Source: Acinetobacter sp.
GTDB lineage: Bacteria > Pseudomonadota > Gammaproteobacteria > Pseudomonadales > Moraxellaceae
Direction of reading: 5' to 3'
NCBI GenBank assembly: GCA_031277915.1
Contig: JAITLL010000013.1
Coordinates: 1-40,971, forward strand
Length of the DNA stretch: 40,971 bases
Of the stretch, positions 25,953 through 35,533 are shown piece by piece. The translations under genes were made by a program, and so were the position numbers. The notes under the pieces were generated by a model. It was not told where the DNA came from and made no database searches. It saw only the letters and a program-made list of their open reading frames with translations. Numbering within the stretch: position 1 is the first letter of the stretch; every line of letters starts with the position of its first letter.

Positions 25953-26642
25953 TTATTGTTGGTACTTGGGATTTTTCTCTGCTCGTTTAAGCAGAACGAG
26001 AACGGCGCCAGTGCCACCCTGATTTTCAGGTGCACTTACAAATGCCAAAACATCACGATGTTGACGTAGCCATCCGTTTACATAGGTTTTTAAGACCGCT
26101 TCAGGGCCTTTACCATGCACAATTTTGATGACATTTTGATTTTCATCTTTTGCCATCTGAATAATCTGTAGAACAGCATCACGTGCTTGCTCAACGGTAC
26201 AGCCATGTAAATCCACTGCTTCAAACCAGCGCATTTTACCAGCTTTTAAGTCTTCAAAAACTTTATGTTGAAGGGTCGCAATGCGATAACTTAAGTTTGC
26301 TTGGCTTGCTACCGGATTTAAAGCGGCTTGAGTATCGGATAACTCTGCATGTTCGGTATCACGTCCGCCTTCGGCTGCTGCTCGCTTTGCTAGCGTTTGT
26401 GCATCAACTTTTCTAGCGCGAGGGGTTTTTACATCAGCCACATTACTATTGTTGATGCGTTTAACACCTGTAACAGCTTGTTGAAACAGATTTGCATTTT
26501 CCAATTCTTCAGACTCAGCCTGAGATTTTTTAGTCTCAGGCTGATTTGCGATTTTGCTTGAATGAGGATTGGAGATTTGCTTTTTAAATTGCTTCAATAA
26601 CTTTTGTTGCTCTTTAGAAAGCGATGAATCTTTATTACTCAT
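25953..26642 (-). CDS. Smr-domain protein
   Basis: 229 aa. The N-terminal 140 residues are charged and probably flexible. The C-terminal Smr domain (about 142-222) has DLHG near the start and VHGKG in the middle, the two signatures of Smr nucleases. E. coli SmrB cuts mRNA at collided ribosomes; SmrA is a related protein of less clear role. The gene starts 9 bases after trpC on the same strand, with GAAG before the ATG, so it is transcribed with the trp genes. A role in tryptophan synthesis is not implied. Confidence 0.88.
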   Translation of the reverse strand: MSNKDSSLSKEQQKLLKQFKKQISNPHSSKIANQPETKKSQAESEELENANLFQQAVTGVKRINNSNVADVKTPRARKVDAQTLAKRAAAEGGRDTEHAELSDTQAALNPVASQANLSYRIATLQHKVFEDLKAGKMRWFEAVDLHGCTVEQARDAVLQIIQMAKDENQNVIKIVHGKGPEAVLKTYVNGWLRQHRDVLAFVSAPENQGGTGAVLVLLKRAEKNPKYQQ

Positions 26643-26651
26643 ATATCTTCA

Positions 26652-27458
26652 TTAAACCGTTTGAGGTTGTCCAAAAAGCGCAGTAAAAGCTTGATCTGGA
26701 CGTGGTTGTTTCATAAAACTTTCGCCGACCAAGAAGCTGTGAATATCATGCTCTTGCATCATACGCACATCATCAGGTGTCGCAATACCACTTTCAGTGA
26801 TTAATAAACGTGAGGTCGGAAGCAATTTTTTCAAACGGATCGATGTATTTAAATCTACATCAAACGTTTTTAAATTACGGTTATTCACACCTAATAAACA
26901 TTGTTCAGAAAGCTTTAATGCGCGTTCCATTTCTTCTTCGTCATGAACTTCAACTAATACATCCAGTTGATGTTCAAACGCAGTTTTTGACATTTCTTCA
27001 AGTTGCTGGTCAGACAAACAAGCAACAATTAATAAAATACAGTCAGCATGCAAAGCACGTGCTTCAACTACATTGTATGGGTCAACCAAAAAGTCTTTAC
27101 GCAAAGCAGGTAGGGCACAATGATTGCGAGCAATCGCAATATTTTCGTCTGCACCCTGAAAGAAATCAACATCAGTAAGTACAGATAAACATGCTGCTCC
27201 AGCTTGTTCGTATTGTGCGGCAATTTCGGCAGGATTAAAATCTGCACGAATAATACCTTTCGATGGAGATGCCTTCTTAATTTCAGCAATCACGGCAGGG
27301 CGTTTGTGCTGTAAAGCATTTGCGAACCCACGTACAGGAGTCGCAGCTTTAGCAAGTTCTTCAACATCTTGCAAATTACGTTGTTTTAAACGTGCAGAAA
27401 GTTCCTCATGTTTACGGTCAACAATTTTACCTAAAATGGTATTTTGAATATTAATCAT
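26652..27458 (-). CDS. trpC: Indole-3-glycerol phosphate synthase
   Basis: 268 aa TIM barrel, monofunctional (no fused PRAI/TrpF domain). It converts CdRP to indole-3-glycerol phosphate in tryptophan synthesis. Signatures: KKASPSKG near the N-terminus (catalytic Lys), LRKDFLVDPYNV, GVNNRNLKTF and ITESGI. The ribosome site TAAGGA overlaps the trpD stop, giving a nine-base gap. Between trpD and smr in the operon. Confidence 0.96.
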   Translation of the reverse strand: MINIQNTILGKIVDRKHEELSARLKQRNLQDVEELAKAATPVRGFANALQHKRPAVIAEIKKASPSKGIIRADFNPAEIAAQYEQAGAACLSVLTDVDFFQGADENIAIARNHCALPALRKDFLVDPYNVVEARALHADCILLIVACLSDQQLEEMSKTAFEHQLDVLVEVHDEEEMERALKLSEQCLLGVNNRNLKTFDVDLNTSIRLKKLLPTSRLLITESGIATPDDVRMMQEHDIHSFLVGESFMKQPRPDQAFTALFGQPQTV

Positions 27459-27467
27459 GAGAAATCC

Positions 27468-28517
27468 TTAATCTGCCTGACATTGTTTTAATGTTTTAGT
27501 AAATTCAGCCAAAACACTCATTTTTTCTAAAGCTTGTCCGCCGTAGATAATATCTTGAGCGAATGTAACAGCTTGAGCATAAGTTTTGGTAATACCCGCC
27601 ACATAAATTCCTGCGCCAGCATTAAGCGCAATCATATTTGCTGCTTTTTCACCAATATCAGTTTTATTTTTACCTAATGCATCTTTAATCAGTTTTAAGC
27701 TGGCTGCGGCATCTGCAACAACTAAACCATTTAAAGTTTGTGATTCAATTCCGACATCTTCCGGATTAAGTGTCCATTCGGTAATTTCACCGTCTTTCAG
27801 TTCCGCAACAGCAGTAGGAGCAGCAAGGCTGATTTCATCGAGTCCATCTCTTGAATGAACAACCATCACATGTTCAGCGCCGAGTTGTTTCATCACTTCG
27901 GCAATTGGACGACATAATTCATCTGAAAACACACCAATGACAAAGCGTTTTACACCAGCCGGATTCGTAAGCGGGCCAAGTAAATTGAAAATGCTGCGAA
28001 CACCAAGCTCACGACGTGGGCCTACAGCATATTTCATAGCTTTATGATGATTTGGAGCAAATAAAAAACCTACACCCATCTCACGGATGCAGCGTTCAGT
28101 TTGTTGCATGTCTAAGTCAAGGTTAATACCTGCCTGCTCAAGTAGGTCAGATGAACCTGATTTGCTTGAAACGCCTCGGTTGCCATGTTTTGCAATGGTC
28201 GCACCTGCTGCTGCAATGACAAAGCTTGAAGCAGTAGAGACATTAAATAAGTTTTGACCATCTCCACCAGTGCCCACAATATCAACTAAATAATTGATAT
28301 CACTGACATCAATTTTGATGGCGAATTCACGCATGACACGTGCAGCAGCAGTAATTTCGTCAATACTTTCACCTTTCATGCGAAGGCCCATCATCAAAGC
28401 ACCAATTTGTGCTTCGGTTGCCTCACCTTGCATGATGCTACGCATAATGTCTTCCATTTGCGGCTGAGTCAGATGAATATTTTTTGTAATATGGTTAAGT
28501 GCTTGTTGAATATTCAT
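27468..28517 (-). CDS. trpD: Anthranilate phosphoribosyltransferase
   Basis: 349 aa. It joins anthranilate and PRPP. Signatures: [17 protein letters not shown] (PRPP loop), [18 protein letters not shown], and the metal motif DGLDE. A GTG immediately after the trpG stop would add three codons; the ATG at 28517 is preferred, since family members start MNIQQAL. Neither start has a strong Shine-Dalgarno sequence, so expression is probably coupled to trpG termination. Confidence 0.96.
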   Translation of the reverse strand: MNIQQALNHITKNIHLTQPQMEDIMRSIMQGEATEAQIGALMMGLRMKGESIDEITAAARVMREFAIKIDVSDINYLVDIVGTGGDGQNLFNVSTASSFVIAAAGATIAKHGNRGVSSKSGSSDLLEQAGINLDLDMQQTERCIREMGVGFLFAPNHHKAMKYAVGPRRELGVRSIFNLLGPLTNPAGVKRFVIGVFSDELCRPIAEVMKQLGAEHVMVVHSRDGLDEISLAAPTAVAELKDGEITEWTLNPEDVGIESQTLNGLVVADAAASLKLIKDALGKNKTDIGEKAANMIALNAGAGIYVAGITKTYAQAVTFAQDIIYGGQALEKMSVLAEFTKTLKQCQAD

Positions 28518-28526
28518 AGGGATCAC

Positions 28527-29111
28527 TTATGCATAAATATCTAAAAAGTTTTTAAAGATTTGATGGCCATGTTGACTCAAGATCGACTCAGGATGGAACT
28601 GCACACCTTCAACAGGCAATGTCTTATGTTTAACGCCCATGATTTCTTCCATTGAGCCATCTGCTTCATTGGTCCAACACGTTACTTCAAGGCAATCAGG
28701 CAGTGTTTGCTGATCAATCACCAAAGAGTGATAACGAGTTGCCGAGAATGGGCTAGGAAGATTACTGAAAATACCTTTATTGCTATGGTACATATCAGAT
28801 AAACGTCCGTGCATCACTGTTTTGGCTCTTACAATATTTCCGCCAAAAGCTTGCCCAATACTTTGATGCCCTAAACACACGCCAAGCAAAGGAATTTTTC
28901 CGGCAAAGTGGTTAATTGCAGGAATAGAAATACCAGCTTCACTTGGAGAACAAGGGCCAGGACCAATAACCAGATATTTAGGTTGCCATCGTTCAATATC
29001 CTCTAATGTGACTTGATCATTGCGAACAACTTTTACTTCCTGATCCAACTCGCCAAAATACTGGACGATGTTGTAGGTAAAAGAGTCGTAATTGTCGATC
29101 ATTAGAAGCAT
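28527..29111 (-). CDS. trpG: Anthranilate synthase component II (glutamine amidotransferase)
   Basis: 194 aa class I amidotransferase. The nucleophile Cys is in [10 protein letters not shown], and His/Glu are in VQFHPESIL. It supplies ammonia to TrpE, and in Acinetobacter is also known to serve as PabA for folate synthesis. It is the first gene of trpG-trpD-trpC-smr; trpE is not in the window, consistent with the known split trp genes of Acinetobacter. A possible promoter, TTGAGT with 18 bases to TAAAAT, reads from the upstream gap. Confidence 0.95.
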   Translation of the reverse strand: MLLMIDNYDSFTYNIVQYFGELDQEVKVVRNDQVTLEDIERWQPKYLVIGPGPCSPSEAGISIPAINHFAGKIPLLGVCLGHQSIGQAFGGNIVRAKTVMHGRLSDMYHSNKGIFSNLPSPFSATRYHSLVIDQQTLPDCLEVTCWTNEADGSMEEIMGVKHKTLPVEGVQFHPESILSQHGHQIFKNFLDIYA

Positions 29112-29218
29112 TTTAGATTCAACTCACTAATAAATAAAAGGATTTTATTTTGATGTGGTTTTGGTACTCAATTTAATACTCAAGATTGAAAAAGTACCTA
29201 TATATTTGGATAAAATAA

Positions 29219-29238
29219 AGCCACCTCAATAGGTGGCT
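29219..29238 (-). terminator. Terminator downstream of the aminopeptidase gene
   Basis: Perfect 8-bp stem AGCCACCT / AGGTGGCT with the loop CAAT, followed on the minus strand by TTATTTTAT. The gap 29112-29413 also carries the trpG promoter region and the hairpin at 29349-29402, and no gene. Confidence 0.75.
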
Positions 29239-29348
29239 AATATAACAAAAAATGAGGTGACCAGTTTAACTATTTCATTCGTTAGAACTTTGCTGAAAAA
29301 TAATCAGCTTTGATACATCTTAGCCTGTTTGAAAATAGAGATAACGAC

Positions 29349-29402
29349 AACTCAGGCAAAATAAGCTTTTCATTAGAAATAGAAAATGATTCTGCCTGAG
29401 TT
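29349..29402 (-). other. Long-range inverted repeat just 3' of the aminopeptidase gene
   Basis: AACTCAGGCA (29349-29358) and TGCCTGAGTT (29393-29402) are exact complements enclosing 34 AT-rich bases, starting 11 bases after the aminopeptidase stop. It may be an mRNA 3'-end stabilising hairpin upstream of the true terminator. Confidence 0.45.
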
Positions 29403-29413
29403 AAAAAAGAAGA

Positions 29414-31216
29414 TTAAATCGCTCTAGTGTTGTAAATCAGCCAATCTAAAACATCGCCAGACAAGTGTTCAGCTAGTCTTTCTTGAACAGTTTGATGGTA
29501 ACGATTTAACCAGCCTTTCTCTTCATTATTAAGCATATCGACAACGATACAATCTAAATGAATCGGGCAAAGTGTGAGTGTTTCAAATTCCAAGAATTCA
29601 CCATAAGTTTTTTCAAATCCAGAGTGAAGTTTATTTGCAACTAGATTTTCAATGCGGATACCGTATTGCCCCTCATGGTATAAGCCCGGCTCGTTAGAAA
29701 TAATCATTCCTTCACGCAATTTGCTATAGGCGTGTATAGGCGCGTAATAAGAAAGAACTTGCGGACCTTCATGAACGTTCAGTGCAAAGCCTACGCCGTG
29801 TCCTGTTCCATGTCGGTAATCTAAACCATGTTGCCATAAAGTATTACGACAAATTGAATCTAGTAGAGGAGCAGCTAAACCTTCTGGATAAATCGTTTTT
29901 GCCAAAGCAATGTGACATTTTAAAACCAAGGTGTAGTCACGTTTTTGTTGCCCTGTTGGCGTGCCTACAGGAACAACACGAGTAATATCCGTTGTTCCAT
30001 TTACATATTGCCCACCTGAGTCAATGAGCAATAAGCCATCGCCTGAAATGAATGAGTAGTGCTCTTCAGTTGCACGGTAGTGGGGTAAAGCACCATTAGC
30101 ATTAAAGCCAGCAATCGTTGAAAAACTTGGCCCTATAAATCCATCTTGCTGCGCACGGAAAGCTGTAATCTTTTCATCAATAGTAAGTTCTGAAATGTTT
30201 TCACCATGATGAAGCGCTTTTTCTAACCAGTGGAAAAAGTGGCAAAGCGCGACTCCATCTTTGAGCATTGCGTGGCGGATATGAGCTATTTCACTTTCAT
30301 GTTTACGTGATTTAAAAAGCGTACTCGGGTTGATGTCGTAGACAACCCGAATATCGTTCGCGATGGCTTGCTCATGAAAAATCGATACTTTGGCTGGATC
30401 TAAAAGTACCGACGCATCAGAGATATTCGCTAAAAACTGAGCTGTATCTTGGTAGCTACGTATTTCAATGCCATCAGCTTTGAAAGCCTGTTGAGTAGTT
30501 GAATCAACTTTGGTGCTATCAATAAATAAAATAGTCTGTTGGGTACTGATATATAAATGCGAAAGGAATACAGGATTGTATTCTACATCTTGTCCACGTG
30601 CATTTAAGACCCATGCAATATCATCTAAAGATGAAATGAAATGACCTTCAACTGCCTTGGTTTTTAACGTTTCGCGAATTGCCTGTATTTTCTCTTTACG
30701 AGATAGGGCATTTAACCCTTCAGGCATTAAATGAATTTGTTTTAAAGGAAGTTCAGGGCGGTTTGACCAGATCGAACCAATTAAATCTTGCTGTGTTGCA
30801 AGTTTAAAGTCGTGTTGTTTTGCCGTATTTTCTAACGCTTTAAATTGCTGGATTGAAAGGGTTTGACCATTTACCGAAATGACCGAACCAGTTGGTAAAT
30901 TTTTCTCAATCCAAGCGAGATGTGTCGAAGACTCATCACTGGTCAGTTTTTGTAATTGAAAGCCAGTTCCAACAAGTTGTTGTTCAGCTTGTACCCAATA
31001 TCGGCCATCCGCCCAGAGTCCTGCAAAGTTTTGGGTCACGACTAAGGTGCCAACAGAGCCACTAAAACCGCTTAACCACTGCCTCGCTTTCCAATAGTCT
31101 GGTAAATACTCTGACATATGTGGATCTGCACTCATGACAACCAAAGCATCAACGTGTTGATTGGTCATGAGTTCGCGCAGTTTTTCAAGTTTTTCTGGAA
31201 CAGTTAAGTCGGTCAT
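29414..31216 (-). CDS. Xaa-Pro aminopeptidase (aminopeptidase P family, M24B)
   Basis: 600 aa, the long three-domain form like eukaryotic APP1 rather than the roughly 440-aa E. coli PepP. Two creatinase-like N-domains (about 1-300) precede the pita-bread catalytic domain. Metal ligands: Asp residues in IDSGGQYVNGTTDITR, His in TGHGVG and Glu in SNEPG and IRIEN. It removes N-terminal residues preceding proline in the cytoplasm. Its ATG overlaps the TGA of the upstream transporter gene by four bases, so it is coupled to peptide import. Confidence 0.93.
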   Translation of the reverse strand: MTDLTVPEKLEKLRELMTNQHVDALVVMSADPHMSEYLPDYWKARQWLSGFSGSVGTLVVTQNFAGLWADGRYWVQAEQQLVGTGFQLQKLTSDESSTHLAWIEKNLPTGSVISVNGQTLSIQQFKALENTAKQHDFKLATQQDLIGSIWSNRPELPLKQIHLMPEGLNALSRKEKIQAIRETLKTKAVEGHFISSLDDIAWVLNARGQDVEYNPVFLSHLYISTQQTILFIDSTKVDSTTQQAFKADGIEIRSYQDTAQFLANISDASVLLDPAKVSIFHEQAIANDIRVVYDINPSTLFKSRKHESEIAHIRHAMLKDGVALCHFFHWLEKALHHGENISELTIDEKITAFRAQQDGFIGPSFSTIAGFNANGALPHYRATEEHYSFISGDGLLLIDSGGQYVNGTTDITRVVPVGTPTGQQKRDYTLVLKCHIALAKTIYPEGLAAPLLDSICRNTLWQHGLDYRHGTGHGVGFALNVHEGPQVLSYYAPIHAYSKLREGMIISNEPGLYHEGQYGIRIENLVANKLHSGFEKTYGEFLEFETLTLCPIHLDCIVVDMLNNEEKGWLNRYHQTVQERLAEHLSGDVLDWLIYNTRAI

Positions 31217-32754
31217 ATCGTTTCCAAGTCAGGTTGAACTTTGCTAGTACTTTTGTTCATTAATGTATTAATAGGTTTCTTTAATAAAAATAACACGATT
31301 GCGCCGATTACTAATGCCAATACACAGCGCATAAATAAGCTAGGTAAATGATTAATACCATCTGCCGATACATGTCCGCCAATGAGTCCTGCTATGAGGT
31401 TGCCTAAAGCGGTACCTGTAAACCATAGACCCATAATTTGACTGCGTATGACATCAGGTGCAAGTTTAGTCATGGTTGATAAGCCAATCGGACTTAAGCA
31501 AAGTTCACCTATAGTAAGAAGAAATAAAGTACCGACTAACCAAAATGGTGAAACTGCTCCACCATGAATAGCAAAGTGACTCGCTAGAGACATGAGTAAA
31601 AAGCCACCTGCAGCGAATAACAACGCAATAATAAATTTGCTGATATAGCTTGGGTCTTTATTTACTTTACCTAGTTTCGCCCATAGCCAAGCTGCAACCG
31701 GAGCAAAGAGAATAATAAAAAGAGCATTGATTGATTCAAACCATACAGTTGGGATCTCAAATCCGAAAACAATACGGTCTGTATAATCTTGCGCAAATAA
31801 AGTAAAAGTTGTGGGCTTTTGTTCAAAAGCCGACCAGAATAGGGCAGATGCTGCTAATAAAACGAAGCAAATAATTATTTTAAATTTTTCATGTTGCTCT
31901 AAATTCAGGAAAAGCAGTAAATATGCAAAATAAGCAATAATCCCAATGCAAATTACAACTGTTAGATAAGTGGCTACCGCGACCGGATTAATATGGATTA
32001 CGCCAAAGAAAGTTAATGCAATAACCGCTGCAACAGCGAATAAAAAGCTAAATACAATTTTAGGCGCATTTTTATTTTCTACGACAGGTTTGCTACAGCT
32101 GTTGGTTTCTTGTCGCAATTCATTAAAAGTTTGAAGCTGCGGGACAGCCAAAAAGCGGAAAATTAATAAAGCAATTAGCATCCCAATGCCACCAATCCCA
32201 AAGCCTAAGTGCCAGCCATAATCGCGAGCTAATAGACCTGTAATGAGCGGGGCAATAAACGAGCCCATATTAATTCCCATATAAAAAATGGAGAAGCCGG
32301 CATCTCGTCTACTGTCTTGTGCTTTGTATAAAGTTCCTACAATAACTGAAATACAAGTTTTAAATAAACCTGATCCAAGAACAATAAGAACTAGACCGAA
32401 ATAAAAAAAGAATTGATCAAAAATGGTAGTGAGGGCAATAGATAAATGACCTAGTGCAATAATAATTGAACCGTACCATACAGATCGTGCTTGACCTAAC
32501 CAGTTATCAGCAATCCATCCCCCTAAAACAGTCATTAAATACATTGAACCTGCAAATAATCCAACAATTGCTGCTGCGGTTGGTCGGTCAAGGCCTAAAC
32601 CTCCATCATTAACCATCGCAACCATATAAAGAACAAGTAAGGGCCGAATGCCATAATAAGAAAATCTTTCCCAAAGTTCTGTAAAAAATAAAGTTTTTAG
32701 TGGTTTTGGATGTCCAAAAAATGCTTTGTCGGACTGCTCCAGTTCATATTTCAT
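31213..32754 (-). CDS. POT-family proton-coupled di/tripeptide transporter
   Basis: 513 aa with about 14 hydrophobic segments. The POT signature ELWERFSYYGIRPLL (ExxERF) near residues 26-40 couples protons to peptide uptake. A second family motif, FSIFYMGINMGSFIAP, lies near 153-168, and FWSAFEQKPTTF near 306-317. It imports di- and tripeptides across the inner membrane. AAGGAT lies ahead of the ATG. The gene is first in a two-gene operon with the proline aminopeptidase, so imported X-Pro peptides can be cut at once. Confidence 0.94.
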   Translation of the reverse strand: MKYELEQSDKAFFGHPKPLKTLFFTELWERFSYYGIRPLLVLYMVAMVNDGGLGLDRPTAAAIVGLFAGSMYLMTVLGGWIADNWLGQARSVWYGSIIIALGHLSIALTTIFDQFFFYFGLVLIVLGSGLFKTCISVIVGTLYKAQDSRRDAGFSIFYMGINMGSFIAPLITGLLARDYGWHLGFGIGGIGMLIALLIFRFLAVPQLQTFNELRQETNSCSKPVVENKNAPKIVFSFLFAVAAVIALTFFGVIHINPVAVATYLTVVICIGIIAYFAYLLLFLNLEQHEKFKIIICFVLLAASALFWSAFEQKPTTFTLFAQDYTDRIVFGFEIPTVWFESINALFIILFAPVAAWLWAKLGKVNKDPSYISKFIIALLFAAGGFLLMSLASHFAIHGGAVSPFWLVGTLFLLTIGELCLSPIGLSTMTKLAPDVIRSQIMGLWFTGTALGNLIAGLIGGHVSADGINHLPSLFMRCVLALVIGAIVLFLLKKPINTLMNKSTSKVQPDLETI

Positions 32755-33242
32755 TATTCAAATCCTTGAAAGACCTTATGCTGTTATAAACATAACTTTT
32801 GGTTTTCTTATTTATAAAAAAAATTTATATATACATTTTTTAGTTATTTTTAATAATAAAAGCAAGTTTGTCCTGTATAAAAAAAGTGAATGAAAAAGAA
32901 CATGAATAGTGAAGTTTATTGTTGGATGGGTAACGGAGAGGAACCTTTTATTTGAAGGATCAAAAAACTACCGAGTAATGAGATAATCTAAAAGAATTCA
33001 TAAAAATGAAAACTATTTGGTAGATTGTAAATAAGTAATAATGCGATTTATTGATTGATGACTTAACTAGTTAGCTTAAATTGTTGAAGCCGTCCAAAGA
33101 AAGTGAGTGGAAAGAGTGCTTCTAACTGGAATGATTATTTTCATGCAATCTGATAAGAATCTCAGCATTATATATAAGAAAGCATTATGATCATAAATGA
33201 CTGTTAGAGTTTGATGCAGTGAGTTATTCGGCGCAACATTTT

Positions 33243-33334
33243 TGCACCAAATTAGGGCGATAATGAGCTGTTTAAATGTGCCATAATTTGAAAATGTGTG
33301 AATATGGTGCATTTACACATGCAAACAGTATAAT
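33243..33334 (+). promoter_or_regulatory. Candidate NtrC sites and sigma-70 -10 box upstream of glnA
   Basis: TGCACCA-AAT-TAGGGCG (33243-33259) has a perfect left half of the NtrC consensus and four of seven right-half matches. A TGGTGCA half site lies at 33305-33311. TATAAT at 33329-33334 could be the -10 box of a sigma-70 promoter whose -35 region would cover that half site, recalling E. coli glnAp1. The wider gap 32755-33482 has no gene; a short minus-strand frame at 33076-33312 lies over these sites and is not credited. Confidence 0.5.
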
Positions 33335-33405
33335 GGGTTCAAGACAAGGGGCCTAAATCATGAATACTTATAAGTAATTCAATGTTTTGGGTAAGTCTTA
33401 TAAAG

Positions 33406-33423
33406 TTGGTATGAGAATTGCTT
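33406..33423 (+). promoter_or_regulatory. Sigma-54 promoter of glnA
   Basis: TTGGTATGAGAATTGCTT carries the -24 GG (33408-33409) and -12 GC (33420-33421) exactly ten bases apart, near the consensus TTGGCACG-N4-TTGCW. It lies about 60 bases before the glnA start, so transcription should depend on RpoN and NtrC. Confidence 0.85.
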
Positions 33424-33482
33424 TATAAATACCAGCAACTAACACGCACTCAACAAGTGCAACAAAATTTCATTGGAGCAAA

Positions 33483-34898
33483 ATGAGCATGGCGAACAAG
33501 GTCCTTCAACTCATACAAGAAAGTGGCGCAAAATGGGTCGATTTTCGCTTTACTGATACTAAGGGTAAAGAGCAGCATGTAACTTACCCAGCTGATTCTA
33601 TTGATGAAGATACTTTTGAAGACGGTAAAATGTTTGATGGTTCTTCAATCGCTGGTTGGAAAGGCATTGAAGCATCTGACATGATTTTACGTCCAGATGC
33701 AGAAACTGGTTTTATCGACCCGTTCTTTGCTGAAGCAACAGTAGTTGTGACTTGTGATGTTATTGAACCTTCAACTGGTCAAGGTTATGAGCGTGACCCA
33801 CGTTCGATTGCTCGCCGTGCAGAAGAATACTTAAAATCTACAGGTATTGGTGATACTGCATTCTTTGGTCCTGAACCAGAATTCTTTGTATTTGACGAAG
33901 TGAAATGGGACATTGATATGTCTGGTGCTCGTCATACATTAATCGCTGAAGAAGCTGCTTGGTCTACTGGTAACAGTTATGAGTCTGGTAACTCAGGCCA
34001 CCGTCCACGTGTTAAAGGCGGTTACTTTCCAGTTCCTCCAGTTGATTCTTCACAAGATATGCGTGCAGAAATGTGTGCAAAAATCGAAGACATCATGGGC
34101 CCTGGTCGTGTAGAAGTACATCACCACGAAGTTGCATCTTGTCAGTTAGAAATTGGTGTGAGCTTCAATACACTTGTACGTAAAGCTGACGAAGTTCAAC
34201 AGTTCAAATATGCTGTTTGGAACGTTGCACATCAATATGCAAAAACGGCTACGTTTATGCCTAAACCAATGGTAGGTGATAACGGTTCTGGTATGCACGT
34301 TCATATGTCTATCTCTAAAGATGGCAAGAACTTGTTTGCTGGTGATGAATATGCAGGCCTTTCAGAAATGGCGTTGTACTTCATCGGTGGTATCATCAAG
34401 CACGCTCGTGCATTGAATGCAATCACAAACCCATCTACCAACTCATACAAGCGTTTGGTTCCTCACTTCGAAGCACCAATTATGCTTGCTTACTCAGCGC
34501 GTAACCGCTCTGCATCTATCCGTATTCCATACGTTTCTAGCCCTAAAGGTAAGCGTATTGAAGCTCGTTTCCCAGACCCAATGATGAACCCGTACTTAGG
34601 TTTTGCTGCATTGTTAATGGCTGGTATCGACGGTATTCAAAACAAGACTCATCCGGGTGAAGCTGCTGACAAAAACTTGTATGATCTTCCTCCAGAAGAA
34701 GAAGCAAAAATCCCAACAGTTGCTCATAGTTTAGATATGGCTCTTGAAGCACTTCAAGCGGATCACGAGTTCTTGTTAAAAGGTGGCGTGTTCACTAAAG
34801 AAATGCTTGATGCATACATTGAACTTAAAACTGAAGAAGTACGTCGCCTGAACACGACTACTCACCCAGTTGAATTTGATATGTACTACAGCCTGTAA
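33483..34898 (+). CDS. glnA: Glutamine synthetase type I
   Basis: 471 aa, close to E. coli GlnA (469). It forms glutamine from glutamate, ammonia and ATP as a dodecamer. Signatures: [24 protein letters not shown], the [12 protein letters not shown] active-site region (NGSGMHVH) and [12 protein letters not shown]. Tyr400 in NLYDLPPEE is the adenylylation site, so activity should be controlled by GlnE. TTGGAG precedes two possible ATGs (33483 and 33489). Own terminator follows. Confidence 0.97.
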   Translation: MSMANKVLQLIQESGAKWVDFRFTDTKGKEQHVTYPADSIDEDTFEDGKMFDGSSIAGWKGIEASDMILRPDAETGFIDPFFAEATVVVTCDVIEPSTGQGYERDPRSIARRAEEYLKSTGIGDTAFFGPEPEFFVFDEVKWDIDMSGARHTLIAEEAAWSTGNSYESGNSGHRPRVKGGYFPVPPVDSSQDMRAEMCAKIEDIMGPGRVEVHHHEVASCQLEIGVSFNTLVRKADEVQQFKYAVWNVAHQYAKTATFMPKPMVGDNGSGMHVHMSISKDGKNLFAGDEYAGLSEMALYFIGGIIKHARALNAITNPSTNSYKRLVPHFEAPIMLAYSARNRSASIRIPYVSSPKGKRIEARFPDPMMNPYLGFAALLMAGIDGIQNKTHPGEAADKNLYDLPPEEEAKIPTVAHSLDMALEALQADHEFLLKGGVFTKEMLDAYIELKTEEVRRLNTTTHPVEFDMYYSL

Positions 34899-34910
34899 TA
34901 CATATTTCGT

Positions 34911-34939
34911 AAAAAAGCCTGCTTATGCAGGCTTTTTTA
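34911..34939 (+). terminator. glnA terminator
   Basis: Stem AAAAAAGCCTGC / GCAGGCTTTTTT with the loop TTAT. Confidence 0.93.
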
Positions 34940-35023
34940 TTATTCAAAATCTTGATTGAATTCTCTACGTTTTTTATCAAAAATTTGGGGTAAACTAGGT
35001 GCGAGTTTTCATGTGAGCAGATT

Positions 35024-35533
35024 ATGCGTAAACGGCAACCAGTACTTAAACAGGAACAAGCGTTAAATCCTGCATTGAAAACATGGTTGTATGCGTCCGG
35101 TTCGCTGACCCAACAATTGACTGAACTTGGCGGTGGACAGTTCAGTGTAAAACCTTTTAAAGAACACTTTCAACGTTTAACTTTTACAGACAGTCAATGG
35201 ATGAGTATGTCTCATACCCACACTTCATGGGTGAGGGAAACATATCTATATGGTTGTGAAGTAGAGCCGTGGGTTAAAGCAAAAAGTATTTTTCCAATTC
35301 AAAGTTTACAAAAAAAAGCCCGTATATTTCAGCATATTGGTTCTAAACCGATAGGCCTTTTTCTATTTCAAAGAACAACTCCACTGTGTGACCGCCGTGT
35401 TATTCGCTTACCAGAAGGCTGGACGCGACAAAGTTGCTATACTTGGCATGGATGTAAATTTATTGTTCAGGAAACATTCTTACCAGCTTTTGAAGCTTTT
35501 TTATATCAGCAGCACGACAAGGAATTACTATGA
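35024..35533 (+). CDS. ubiC: Chorismate lyase
   Basis: 169 aa (E. coli 165). It splits chorismate to 4-hydroxybenzoate and pyruvate, the entry to ubiquinone synthesis. The active-site Arg is in WVRETYLYG and the Glu in VQETFLP, both as in E. coli UbiC; FLFQRTT corresponds to the usual YLF segment. It overlaps ubiA by four bases (ATGA), so product and next enzyme are coupled. Confidence 0.94.
   Translation: MRKRQPVLKQEQALNPALKTWLYASGSLTQQLTELGGGQFSVKPFKEHFQRLTFTDSQWMSMSHTHTSWVRETYLYGCEVEPWVKAKSIFPIQSLQKKARIFQHIGSKPIGLFLFQRTTPLCDRRVIRLPEGWTRQSCYTWHGCKFIVQETFLPAFEAFLYQQHDKELL

Noticed and set aside
26810-27178. 122-codon plus-strand frame inside trpC
   Set aside because: Antisense shadow; composition typical of a reversed coding strand.
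33076-33312. 78-codon minus-strand frame before glnA
   Set aside because: It covers the putative NtrC sites and has no recognisable features.
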